Source: Clostridium sp.
GTDB taxonomy: Bacteria > Bacillota > Clostridia > Lachnospirales > Lachnospiraceae
Length of the DNA: 64,000 bases
Assembly (NCBI GenBank): GCA_023664605.1
Contig: JAMPFF010000012.1
Coordinates: 1-64,000, forward strand
Direction: 5' to 3'
Positions 34,678 to 41,423 of this stretch are shown here, piece by piece (the stretch's first letter is position 1; each line of letters begins with the position of its first letter). The position numbers and the translations under genes are program-made. The notes beneath the pieces are model-generated. The model made no database searches. It saw only the letters and a list, made by a program, of their open reading frames with translations, and was not told where the DNA came from.

Positions 34678-34844
34678 ATCACTTTTTTTGTTTTTCAATC
34701 AATTAAGTGATTACGAAACTTTATTTTTATAACCTTGTATTGTGCCATATAGACAATTTTCAAACGCCTACCTCGTTATCCAGCCGATAGCTAACCGTTA
34801 TCTGCCCAAAAAAGAAAAAATTTTGAAAAAATAATAAAAAGCAG

Positions 34845-34873
34845 TTGACATTGTGAAATTAATATTGTATTAA
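34845..34873 (+). promoter_or_regulatory. Strong promoter pointing antisense into the recombinase gene
   Basis: TTGACA (34845-34850), 17 bases, TATTAA (34868-34873). This is the closest match to a sigma-A consensus in the window, but no plus-strand gene lies downstream. The transcript would run through 34880 onwards, antisense to the recombinase. It may make a regulatory RNA or be out of its original context. Confidence 0.6.
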
Positions 34874-34921
34874 GTGAAGCATCCGCAAAGCGTAAAGAGC
34901 GTTTCAATTCAATGAACGGAT

Positions 34922-35737
34922 TCAGATACCCAGCATATCCATCCTGTGCCGTTTTTCTTCTATGGAAGAGAGCGTATAGATTCTTGTGGTTTCCAGATTG
35001 GCATGACCTAAGATATCTCCGAGTTCCGCCAGATTGCCATATTTATTCATATAGGTTTTGGCAAACAGATGACGGAAGCTGTGCGGACTTACTTTTTTCC
35101 TGTCCACTCCCGCCCGATACGCAAGTTTATTTAACATCTGCCAGACGGCGTTTCTACTGATTTCCTTTCCCTTTTCTCCCTCAAATAAAATCCCGGCGTC
35201 AATGTGTTCCTCCAGACAATACTGTAAAAGCGTTTTCGCCAGTTCACCGGGAATATAAATTTCACGGCTTTTCCCTTTATTATAGACGTCAACGCTTCCC
35301 GCCCTTACGGCTTCCACCGTAATATAACGCAGTTCACCCACGCGGATTCCTGTTCCCGCAAGCACCCTCATAATCATGTAATATTTTTTCCTGCCTGTCT
35401 GTGCGGCATAATCCAACAGTTTATAATACTCTTGTATGGAAAGTACGTTGTTTAGGCTTCTCCTTGCCTGTATGCGATTGGTTTTTACAATATAGCCGGG
35501 GTATCCCGCCCATTTCAGATAGCGGTTCAGGGAAATAATATAGATGTTGACCGTTCTTGGCCGGTAGATGGTTTTGATATGTTCCACATACTGTTGAATC
35601 ATGTTTTTGTCATGTTCCCAGTTTTGGCATACCGTTACAAAATCTTTTGCCCTTGCTACATACAAAAGAATTGTATTTTGGCTTAATCCTGCCTCTTTTA
35701 AAAACATTTCATAAGCTATTATTGTTTTCTGTTCCAT
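34922..35737 (-). CDS. Tyrosine recombinase/phage-integrase family protein
   Basis: A 271-residue protein. The N-terminal SAM-like core-binding domain (1-90) is followed by a catalytic domain with the first Arg in LAGTGIRVGELRYI, the HxxR box SPHSFRHLFAKTY, the His in DILGHANLETTRIYT, and the Tyr nucleophile in that last block. All key residues are present. It is XerC/XerD-like in size. Start: ATG at 35737 with AAGGAGG upstream; the longer frame has no site. It is a lone recombinase without phage or plasmid genes nearby. It may excise, integrate or invert a local element, but no att-like repeats were recognised. Confidence 0.9.
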   Translation of the reverse strand: MEQKTIIAYEMFLKEAGLSQNTILLYVARAKDFVTVCQNWEHDKNMIQQYVEHIKTIYRPRTVNIYIISLNRYLKWAGYPGYIVKTNRIQARRSLNNVLSIQEYYKLLDYAAQTGRKKYYMIMRVLAGTGIRVGELRYITVEAVRAGSVDVYNKGKSREIYIPGELAKTLLQYCLEEHIDAGILFEGEKGKEISRNAVWQMLNKLAYRAGVDRKKVSPHSFRHLFAKTYMNKYGNLAELGDILGHANLETTRIYTLSSIEEKRHRMDMLGI

Positions 35738-36196
35738 ATTGTATTTTCCTCCTTTATCCAAAAGGTCTGCGCCGTTTTCTGCCTCACAAAGTATGTGGCA
35801 TCCGGCGGAGAGCGGGAAAATACGCTGTCCGTACTCATAACATTATTTTATACTGTCTGCGGGGCAAATATGGTTTTAGGGGAAAAAATGCAGGAAAAAC
35901 GGCAAAAAAAACAATGTGGGCAGGACAGAGATGAATCCCTTGTCGGTACGCTCTCGCTTCGTGACAGATAATTTACAGAGTAAATTTTCTGTTAAACATA
36001 AACGGCAGTAAATTCGTAAAAGACCTCATTAACTGCCGGTGTTTTTCAAGAACCTCTGCGGGATTCATGTCTGCCTTGCCAAGTCTAAACTAAAACAATA
36101 GATGAAAATTGATTTTCCTTGCCTACAAATAAAGCGCGTGCTATACTGGGTTTAAATATCATATGAGGTAATTGTGAAAGAGAGGCGACGTATTCT
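35738..36196. other. Intergenic region with hairpins
   Basis: A 459-base gap. An imperfect hairpin (ACAGATAATTTAC, three bases, GTAAATTTTCTGT; 35964-35992) resembles the one at 30125-30149. A second inverted repeat has arms CGGCAGT and ACTGCCG (36003-36009, 36032-36038). The promoter of the His-rich gene lies at 36119-36147. Small plus-strand frames here lack ribosome sites. Nothing else recognised. Confidence 0.55.
36119..36147 (+). promoter_or_regulatory. Promoter of the His-rich secreted protein gene
   Basis: TTGCCT (36119-36124), 17 bases, TATACT (36142-36147) with an extended TGC before the -10. About 40 bases of leader precede the gene's ribosome site. Confidence 0.65.
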
Positions 36197-36454
36197 ATGC
36201 GTATAAAGAAAATGTTTAGCGCGCTTATGGCGGCTGTCCTGATATCAGTCCTTTTCGTTATGCCGGTTTCCGCCCACGGGCATCATGGGCATAGTTCCCA
36301 TCACAGCCAGACAACCAAAACAACGATAACGGCGGCGGATACCGACTGTCCTGTCTGCACCGTAGACGGATGCACCGAAACGGGGAAGCATATGCACGAC
36401 GGGCATGAGTACTGCGGGTCTATCCATAAATACAGGCATCATTGTCATTCATAA
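36197..36454 (+). CDS. Small secreted His/Cys-rich protein
   Basis: An 85-residue protein. It has an N-terminal signal peptide (basic MRIKKMF, hydrophobic stretch, cleavage likely after PVSA). The mature part of about 58 residues has 14 His and four Cys, with HGHHGHSSHH near the start, a DCPVCTVDGC motif and a HHCH end. This suggests metal binding (zinc, copper or nickel) outside the membrane, with paired cysteines as ligands or disulfides. No known family is recognised. It has its own promoter and a shared terminator with the pilus operon. The ribosome site is modest (GAGAGG). Confidence 0.78.
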   Translation: MRIKKMFSALMAAVLISVLFVMPVSAHGHHGHSSHHSQTTKTTITAADTDCPVCTVDGCTETGKHMHDGHEYCGSIHKYRHHCHS

Positions 36455-36462
36455 TCAAGCAC

Positions 36463-36498
36463 AAAGCCCTTGGAAACATTCTGTTTCCAAGGGCTTTT
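36463..36498. terminator. Bidirectional terminator between His-rich gene and pilus operon
   Basis: A perfect 16-bp stem (36463-36478 with 36482-36497) and a three-base loop, with A-run before and T-run after. It sits between convergent genes and can end both transcripts; on the minus strand it closes the five-gene pilus operon. Confidence 0.88.
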
Positions 36499-36499
36499 A

Positions 36500-38101
36500 T
36501 TAATTGTCCTGATTCCGCATACACCGCACAGTGACGCGGTTGGCGCCGCCATAGGTACAGGTGAAAAGCGTCAGGCTGTATCCGGCTCCGGTCATCTCTT
36601 CTAACGCTTCCGGGGCAAGCACGTCCACCGCGTCCACGGTATAGCGGTATACAGTGCCGTCCATATCCGTAAACAACACTTCGTTTCCTTTTTCCAGCTT
36701 CGAGAGCATCCCAAAATGATACGGGTAGTTGTGGGCTGCGATCACCAGATTATCCTCATCTGTCGAACCGTAGTACCGACAGGGCGCGATTTTTAACCTT
36801 TCATAATTCCATCTGTCCATAACCGGCAGCTCTAACTGCAGGCACGGCACGCTGACATATCCGATATAGTCATAACCGTCGATTTCTTCCGCCGGGTCAG
36901 CGTTGCTTTCACCGGCGCTTTCACCGATATTTATATGAACTTCGGGCTGGCTGTTTTCTATCGTATCTTTTACCTTTACAAGCGCCGTCTGCGACATATC
37001 CTGCGCGGCGCGCGCTTCGCGCCTGTTCCATAAAAAGAGGCTGAGTCCTGACAATATAAGCAAAACGCCTATGATGATATTTGCCGGAACGCTTCTTTTT
37101 GGTCTGCCCATGCGACGCGCTATCCCAAACAGAACCATTGCCGCGCCGCTGAGCGCCAATACGGGAACGGGCCAGTTCATCTGCCCGGTCTGGGGCAGTT
37201 TCGTCTTTATTTCCACTTCCTGCGAAAGCGGCATCCATGGCGCGGGTGTCTCCGCGTATGCGGTTTCCGCCTCCCAGTACGGGTCGGGGTCGGGATCTGG
37301 GTCTGGGTCGGGATCCGGGTCTGGATCGGGGTCGGGGTCGGGATCAGGATCCGGGTCCGGGTCAGGGTCAATCGTTATCATCCTTAGGGAAAACTTGCTG
37401 CGGGCATCCACATCATACACATAATCCCCATTTTCCAGAAGCGGCACCGACACCAGAAACGGATTTAACGGTTCATAGCCCTGTGACGCTTCGCTCTGGC
37501 GGATCAGATACACGCCTGTCGGCAGATTTTTAAACACTACCTTGCCGTCTACATTTTCTTCTATATAATAATAGCCGTCCAGCTTATTTTTTTCATGCTT
37601 CTTTTGTTCCGTGCCATTGGTCTGGCTGAAATTTTCCGGGTTGTCTTGGTCTTGGTTGTCCTTGTCTTGGTTTTCCTGCTCTTTTTCGTACTCCGCTTCG
37701 ATGTTCTGCACATACGCCGCCAGTCCGGCTGCCAAATCAGCGGATTGTATGTCGGTCAGTTCTCCTCCATAATCGACAAAAGGCTCTGTCCAGCCGAATT
37801 TGTAACGGATGCGTCTTTCTTCGCTTTGATATTCCACAATCTGTCCTACCCGGTAGGCTTTTAAGACTCCACCGATGACGGCTTCGCCGTTATACTTCAT
37901 TTCTACCGTGATAGAACCCTTGCGTCCGGCGTCAGGACGCGGAAACGCCTCTTCGCCCTCCCACTGCGCGCGGACAGTAAGAGGCGTATGAGAAAAAGAA
38001 ACAAAAAGGCATACTGCGAGCGCAGCGGTCAGAAACCTGACTGCCGTGTGTCCGACGCTATGCGCGCATACGCGTTTTCTTTTCTTCCATCTATTTCCCA
38101 T
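36500..38101 (-). CDS. Pilin-like LPQTG protein fused to a sortase domain
   Basis: A 533-residue fusion. Order: signal peptide (about 20-45, cleavage near VRAQ); a pilin-like beta domain with GKVVFKNLPTGVYLIRQSEASQGYEPL, similar to an E-box region; a (Asp-Pro)15 rod (245-274); the sorting motif LPQTG at 302-306; a hydrophobic segment and basic RRMGRPKR; a second membrane segment (about 338-358); and a C-terminal sortase (about 405-533) with His457 in IAAHNY, Cys515 in TLFTC and Arg522. One protein thus carries both a sortase substrate motif and a catalytic domain. It follows the class C sortase gene and ends the pilus operon. It may be the pilus base and its own cell-wall anchoring sortase. 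No frameshift is evident. Confidence 0.82.
   Translation of the reverse strand: MGNRWKKRKRVCAHSVGHTAVRFLTAALAVCLFVSFSHTPLTVRAQWEGEEAFPRPDAGRKGSITVEMKYNGEAVIGGVLKAYRVGQIVEYQSEERRIRYKFGWTEPFVDYGGELTDIQSADLAAGLAAYVQNIEAEYEKEQENQDKDNQDQDNPENFSQTNGTEQKKHEKNKLDGYYYIEENVDGKVVFKNLPTGVYLIRQSEASQGYEPLNPFLVSVPLLENGDYVYDVDARSKFSLRMITIDPDPDPDPDPDPDPDPDPDPDPDPDPDPDPYWEAETAYAETPAPWMPLSQEVEIKTKLPQTGQMNWPVPVLALSGAAMVLFGIARRMGRPKRSVPANIIIGVLLILSGLSLFLWNRREARAAQDMSQTALVKVKDTIENSQPEVHINIGESAGESNADPAEEIDGYDYIGYVSVPCLQLELPVMDRWNYERLKIAPCRYYGSTDEDNLVIAAHNYPYHFGMLSKLEKGNEVLFTDMDGTVYRYTVDAVDVLAPEALEEMTGAGYSLTLFTCTYGGANRVTVRCMRNQDN
37281..37370 (-). repeat. Hexanucleotide repeat encoding (Asp-Pro)15
   Basis: Fifteen 6-base units of the form GGRTCN (plus strand), with third-position variation. 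Loss or gain of units keeps the frame and would change the length of the Asp-Pro rod of the pilin-sortase fusion. Confidence 0.92.
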
Positions 38102-38149
38102 TATCCTGCATTTCCTATCCTGTTAGTTTCCATACCGAAACTTCAACTT

Positions 38150-39016
38150 TCATTCCGGCTCGTTCCTTTCGTTCCTGGCGCGCTCTTTCTTCCGCATATT
38201 CTTAGCGCGGCACGCGCGGTACACGAGCGCAATCAGAAACAGTACAAGCATCGGCGCCGCCGCTGCCGAAACAACTAATGGCGTCTCAATCTGTACGGCG
38301 TCCGCGGTGATGCGGACCGTTTCCTGTGCCGTCTGCTGCTCTATCCTCCTGCCCCGCACCAGCATCCGATGGGAATTGACCCCGTACGGCGTACAGGTCA
38401 CCAGGGTGCATAAATCCTCGCCCGGAACGATGGCAAGCGCCTCCGTTTCTTCCGGCAGTACCACAAGGATTTGGTCTATTTCATAGGTCATCACTTCGTC
38501 CAGCACGCAGAGCAGGAATATATCCCCCTCCGCCATCCTGTCCAAATCGGTAAAAAGCCTTGCGCTTGGGAGCCCTCTGTGTCCCGACAATACGCTGTGG
38601 ACGCTTTCGCCGCCCACCGGAAGGGAACTTCCCTCCAAATGTCCTATCGCCGTCTGCAGAACGCCCTCCGACGTCCCATGATAAATCGGCAGCCGACAGT
38701 CTATCTTCGGTATTTCGATATATCCCATAACGCCCTGTCCGCCGATGTTAAGCTGCGCTTCATACCGTTCTTCCCATGCCTCCGGCAGTTCGACCGCCCC
38801 GCCGATTTCGGCAAGTTCCTCATTATAGGCATGAGCGTCCGATAAAATTTTCATATAATCCTCATCATCCAGAGACGCCGTCGCCTCGGCATATCCGGTA
38901 ATCGCACGGCTCTGGTGCATCTGATTCCAGCGGTCGCTCACTGTCGGATAAAGAATCAGTGAAAGCCCCGCCAGAAAAATCAATATAAAGATGACCGTAG
39001 TCAGATGCCTGCGCAT
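38150..39016 (-). CDS. Class C (pilus-polymerising) sortase
   Basis: A 288-residue sortase. It has an N-terminal membrane segment (8-26), the catalytic domain with His146 in VLSGHRGLP, Cys208 in TLVTCTPYGVNSHR and Arg217, and a second hydrophobic segment (about 248-268) followed by a basic tail, typical of class C enzymes. It joins pilin subunits by isopeptide bonds between the LPXTG threonine and a pilin lysine. AAGGAGG precedes the ATG. It lies between the major pilin gene and the pilin-sortase fusion gene, with 42 and 48 base gaps. Confidence 0.93.
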   Translation of the reverse strand: MRRHLTTVIFILIFLAGLSLILYPTVSDRWNQMHQSRAITGYAEATASLDDEDYMKILSDAHAYNEELAEIGGAVELPEAWEERYEAQLNIGGQGVMGYIEIPKIDCRLPIYHGTSEGVLQTAIGHLEGSSLPVGGESVHSVLSGHRGLPSARLFTDLDRMAEGDIFLLCVLDEVMTYEIDQILVVLPEETEALAIVPGEDLCTLVTCTPYGVNSHRMLVRGRRIEQQTAQETVRITADAVQIETPLVVSAAAAPMLVLFLIALVYRACRAKNMRKKERARNERNEPE

Positions 39017-39058
39017 GAAACGCCTCCTTCAAAAATGCTGTATTCGATACCGCGTAAA

Positions 39059-40753
39059 TTACTCTTTTTTAGCGTCCGCGCGCCTTTTGACGATGAAGAA
39101 AGCTGCCGCCGCCAGCATCAGCACAACGCCGCACACATAGAAAAGAGTCGTACCCATGCCGCCCGTAGCCGGTAAGAAAGTACCGTCGCTGTTGGCAACG
39201 TGCGCGATGACTTCCTGCGTGGTATAGCCATCACCCGTCATTATGCTTCCCGTTGTCGTGTCGATGACCGCGTTAATCACGACCGTTTCAGGGTCTTTTA
39301 ACAGGTTATAGCCTGCGGGCGCTTCTACCTCAATCAGATAGTAAGTGCCGTTTGCCAGACCCGCAAATGAAGCTGCTCCGTTATTATCTGTCGTCACTAC
39401 CGTGATACCGCTTGTCGTTAAATCCGGCACAGTCGGCGTACCATCCGCAGCATCGGCGGATTTTACCCATTCTATATTTGTCAGATTAGCCGGGTCGGTA
39501 TTAGCGTCTGTCCCTGAAAAAGTTCCCTTATAGTATTCCGCGTCATTTCCCGTATTTCTTTTCAGGACAAACTTCGCGCCCGGCAATTTCGCGCTCATAT
39601 CCGTCTCATCCTGCACTTTTTTATACTTATCGACGATAACGCTGGAGCTTAACGTCCTGACAATCTGCGGCGTAGATTCCGCCAGGCTGTCAGGGTCGGT
39701 GCCGTATTCGAGTTTGGCTTCATTTTCGGATATCACGTTTACCGCGTCTTTATTGACCTTGGCGGTATATGTAATCGTGATATCATCACCGCTGGCATAC
39801 TTATAGTTGTCCCCGCTTTTTTCCAGCAAATCCAGCGACAGGTTAAAACCGCCGCCGCTTGTACCGGCTACCGGATCCGTATAGCGGATTTTATTGCCCG
39901 TCAACGTACCGCTTTCGGTTGTCTCTGTAAGAGTAACCGTCTGCGTGCCGATTTTGACGGTCACGTCCTTTTGGAAAGTCAATCCTTTCTGCATGGTATC
40001 TGCCGCACGGTATATATAGGTCGCCGCGCCGGAAGTGTCCGGCACTTTTCCCGTAATCGTATAAGTAATCGTCTGCCCTACCTGTACGTCTTTGCCCGTC
40101 ACCGGATCGTCGCCGGTAAACGTCTCCGTATCGATAGCCGAAATCTCTTTTTCAAAAGGCGTATCGTTCTTATCGCTGATGGTTGCGTCGGGCGTCGTAG
40201 TCGTCAAATTACAGAGCGCCTGCGTCGCTTCCCCATTTTTGCTCAATACGAAATAGTAGCCTAACGCCAGGTTTTGCGCGGTTAAACTTGTCTGGCTCTC
40301 CCCGGCGGGTCCCATCGAAAAATTCGCAGAAATGCTGCCGACGTTAGCCTTTAAATGGTTGGCAAAACCAGCCGCGCTGAACGCGCTTTCCTCAATGCTC
40401 ACCACATACTCGTCCGCGCCCGCCGCTTTTGTCAGAATCAGCCCGTTACCCGCGGTATCCGCATAATTTTTTACAATCGTATACCAATCGGAAGTTCCCG
40501 ACAGGGAATAACTGTAAGAAGTCGTACCTCCCAAAGTCCTATAGGTGACGTCAAAAATCTTATAGCCGTAATAAGTCACCCCGTCCTTGGGATTACTGAC
40601 GGTGATGCTTCCTTTTCCCGCGTCATCTATGGATGACTGTTCCGTTGACGTCGCCCGCGCCGTTAATGGCAGCGCCGCGCAGACTGCCGCCGCCAGCATG
40701 ATACATGCCGTTAATGCGGCAAGCTTTTTTCTTATGTGTCCTTTTTGTTTCAT
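39059..40753 (-). CDS. Major pilin, SpaH/EbpB family, LPATG anchored
   Basis: A 564-residue surface protein. It has a signal peptide (KKLAALTACIMLAAAVCAALPLTARA, in parts), an N-terminal pilin domain, a middle domain with YTYTAKVN-like strands, and a C-terminal Cna-B/SpaA-type domain. The E-box is GTYYLIEVEAPAGYNLL, needed for the internal isopeptide bond. Sorting signal: LPATG at 527-531, a hydrophobic segment and KRRADAKKE. The pilin-motif lysine is perhaps in ISDKNDTPFEKEI. Start: ATG at 40753 with AAAGGAG; the longer frame has no ribosome site. It is the backbone subunit polymerised by the neighbouring class C sortase. Confidence 0.92.
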   Translation of the reverse strand: MKQKGHIRKKLAALTACIMLAAAVCAALPLTARATSTEQSSIDDAGKGSITVSNPKDGVTYYGYKIFDVTYRTLGGTTSYSYSLSGTSDWYTIVKNYADTAGNGLILTKAAGADEYVVSIEESAFSAAGFANHLKANVGSISANFSMGPAGESQTSLTAQNLALGYYFVLSKNGEATQALCNLTTTTPDATISDKNDTPFEKEISAIDTETFTGDDPVTGKDVQVGQTITYTITGKVPDTSGAATYIYRAADTMQKGLTFQKDVTVKIGTQTVTLTETTESGTLTGNKIRYTDPVAGTSGGGFNLSLDLLEKSGDNYKYASGDDITITYTAKVNKDAVNVISENEAKLEYGTDPDSLAESTPQIVRTLSSSVIVDKYKKVQDETDMSAKLPGAKFVLKRNTGNDAEYYKGTFSGTDANTDPANLTNIEWVKSADAADGTPTVPDLTTSGITVVTTDNNGAASFAGLANGTYYLIEVEAPAGYNLLKDPETVVINAVIDTTTGSIMTGDGYTTQEVIAHVANSDGTFLPATGGMGTTLFYVCGVVLMLAAAAFFIVKRRADAKKE

Positions 40754-40787
40754 TGCCTCACTCTCCTTTGTGTGTTGTTGTGTTTCG

Positions 40788-41423
40788 TTACCAGACCGGC
40801 CCGATGCCGTTTGCCCCCCACAGGCGCAATACAATCCTGCCGATGACATCTTCTTTTGCAATACATCCAATCTGTGCGTTCCTGCTGTCCGCGGAAATAT
40901 CTCTTGCATCCCCTAAGACGAAATACTCTCCTTCGGGAACGCTGCATGGCAGTTCTATACTACAGGTTCCTGCGCTTCTGTCTGTCAGATACGATTCAAA
41001 CAGAGGCGCCCCGTCCACATAGACCATGCCGTCCGCGGCAATGTCCACCTGACTGCCCGGTTCCGCAATCAGGCGTTTTACCAATATTTTATTGTGGTAC
41101 CAAAAAGCGATGATATCTCCCTGACGCCAGTCCTGCCCTTTCAGCGCCGCCACCATTTCCCCTTTCTCCAATGTTGGCGACATGGAGTTTCCGTAAATAC
41201 GAAATACCGGCATAAAGAGAGTTCCCGCCAAAACCGCCGCTGCGGCGATGATAAGAATCATGCCGCGGATGCGCGCGCCGAAAGTCCGTTTCCGGGACGG
41301 CGCCGCTACTTCTTTCTGCGCTGCCATTGCAGCTGTACTACCCGTATCAGGACTTTGCACAGCATGGCGGGCGTCATTTTCTTTTGCTGCTTTTTCTCCC
41401 GTTGTTTTCTCCTCCCTCCCCAT
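40788..41423 (-). CDS. lepB: Signal peptidase I of the pilus operon
   Basis: A 211-residue S26 signal peptidase. It has one membrane segment (about 54-74), the catalytic Ser80 in GNSMSPTL, Lys116 in LVKRLIAEPG and the GDARDISADSR box. Pilus operons often carry their own signal peptidase, which is needed to mature pilins. The first 118 bases overlap the end of the giant surface-protein gene in another frame, so translation is likely coupled to it. No strong ribosome site precedes the ATG at 41423, and a later start is possible. The long basic N-terminus (about 50 residues) is unusual. Confidence 0.88.
   Translation of the reverse strand: MGREEKTTGEKAAKENDARHAVQSPDTGSTAAMAAQKEVAAPSRKRTFGARIRGMILIIAAAAVLAGTLFMPVFRIYGNSMSPTLEKGEMVAALKGQDWRQGDIIAFWYHNKILVKRLIAEPGSQVDIAADGMVYVDGAPLFESYLTDRSAGTCSIELPCSVPEGEYFVLGDARDISADSRNAQIGCIAKEDVIGRIVLRLWGANGIGPVW

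Larger units (their letters stand above)
34600..34921. other. AT-rich intergenic region by the recombinase gene
   Basis: A 322-base gap with no gene. It holds the palindrome at 34655-34677 and a strong plus-strand promoter at 34845-34873. The heptamer TAAGTGA occurs at 34704 and 34871, and inverted at 34651. I looked for long inverted repeats that could bound an invertible segment and found none. Confidence 0.6.

Noticed and set aside
34600-34921. Invertible promoter bounded by inverted repeats
   Set aside because: I found only short TAAGTGA-type repeats, mostly direct, and the 23-bp palindrome; none is long enough for a recombinase site pair.
34912-35160. Plus-strand frame downstream of the strong promoter at 34845
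   Set aside because: It is antisense to the conserved catalytic part of the recombinase and has no ribosome site; only a non-coding antisense RNA seems possible.
33979-36196. Prophage or integrative element around the recombinase
   Set aside because: No phage structural, replication or conjugation genes, and no att-like direct repeats, are seen nearby.
37071-37424. Plus-strand frame with a Gly-Ser repeat
   Set aside because: It is the complement of the Asp-Pro repeat in the pilin-sortase gene and has no start signal.
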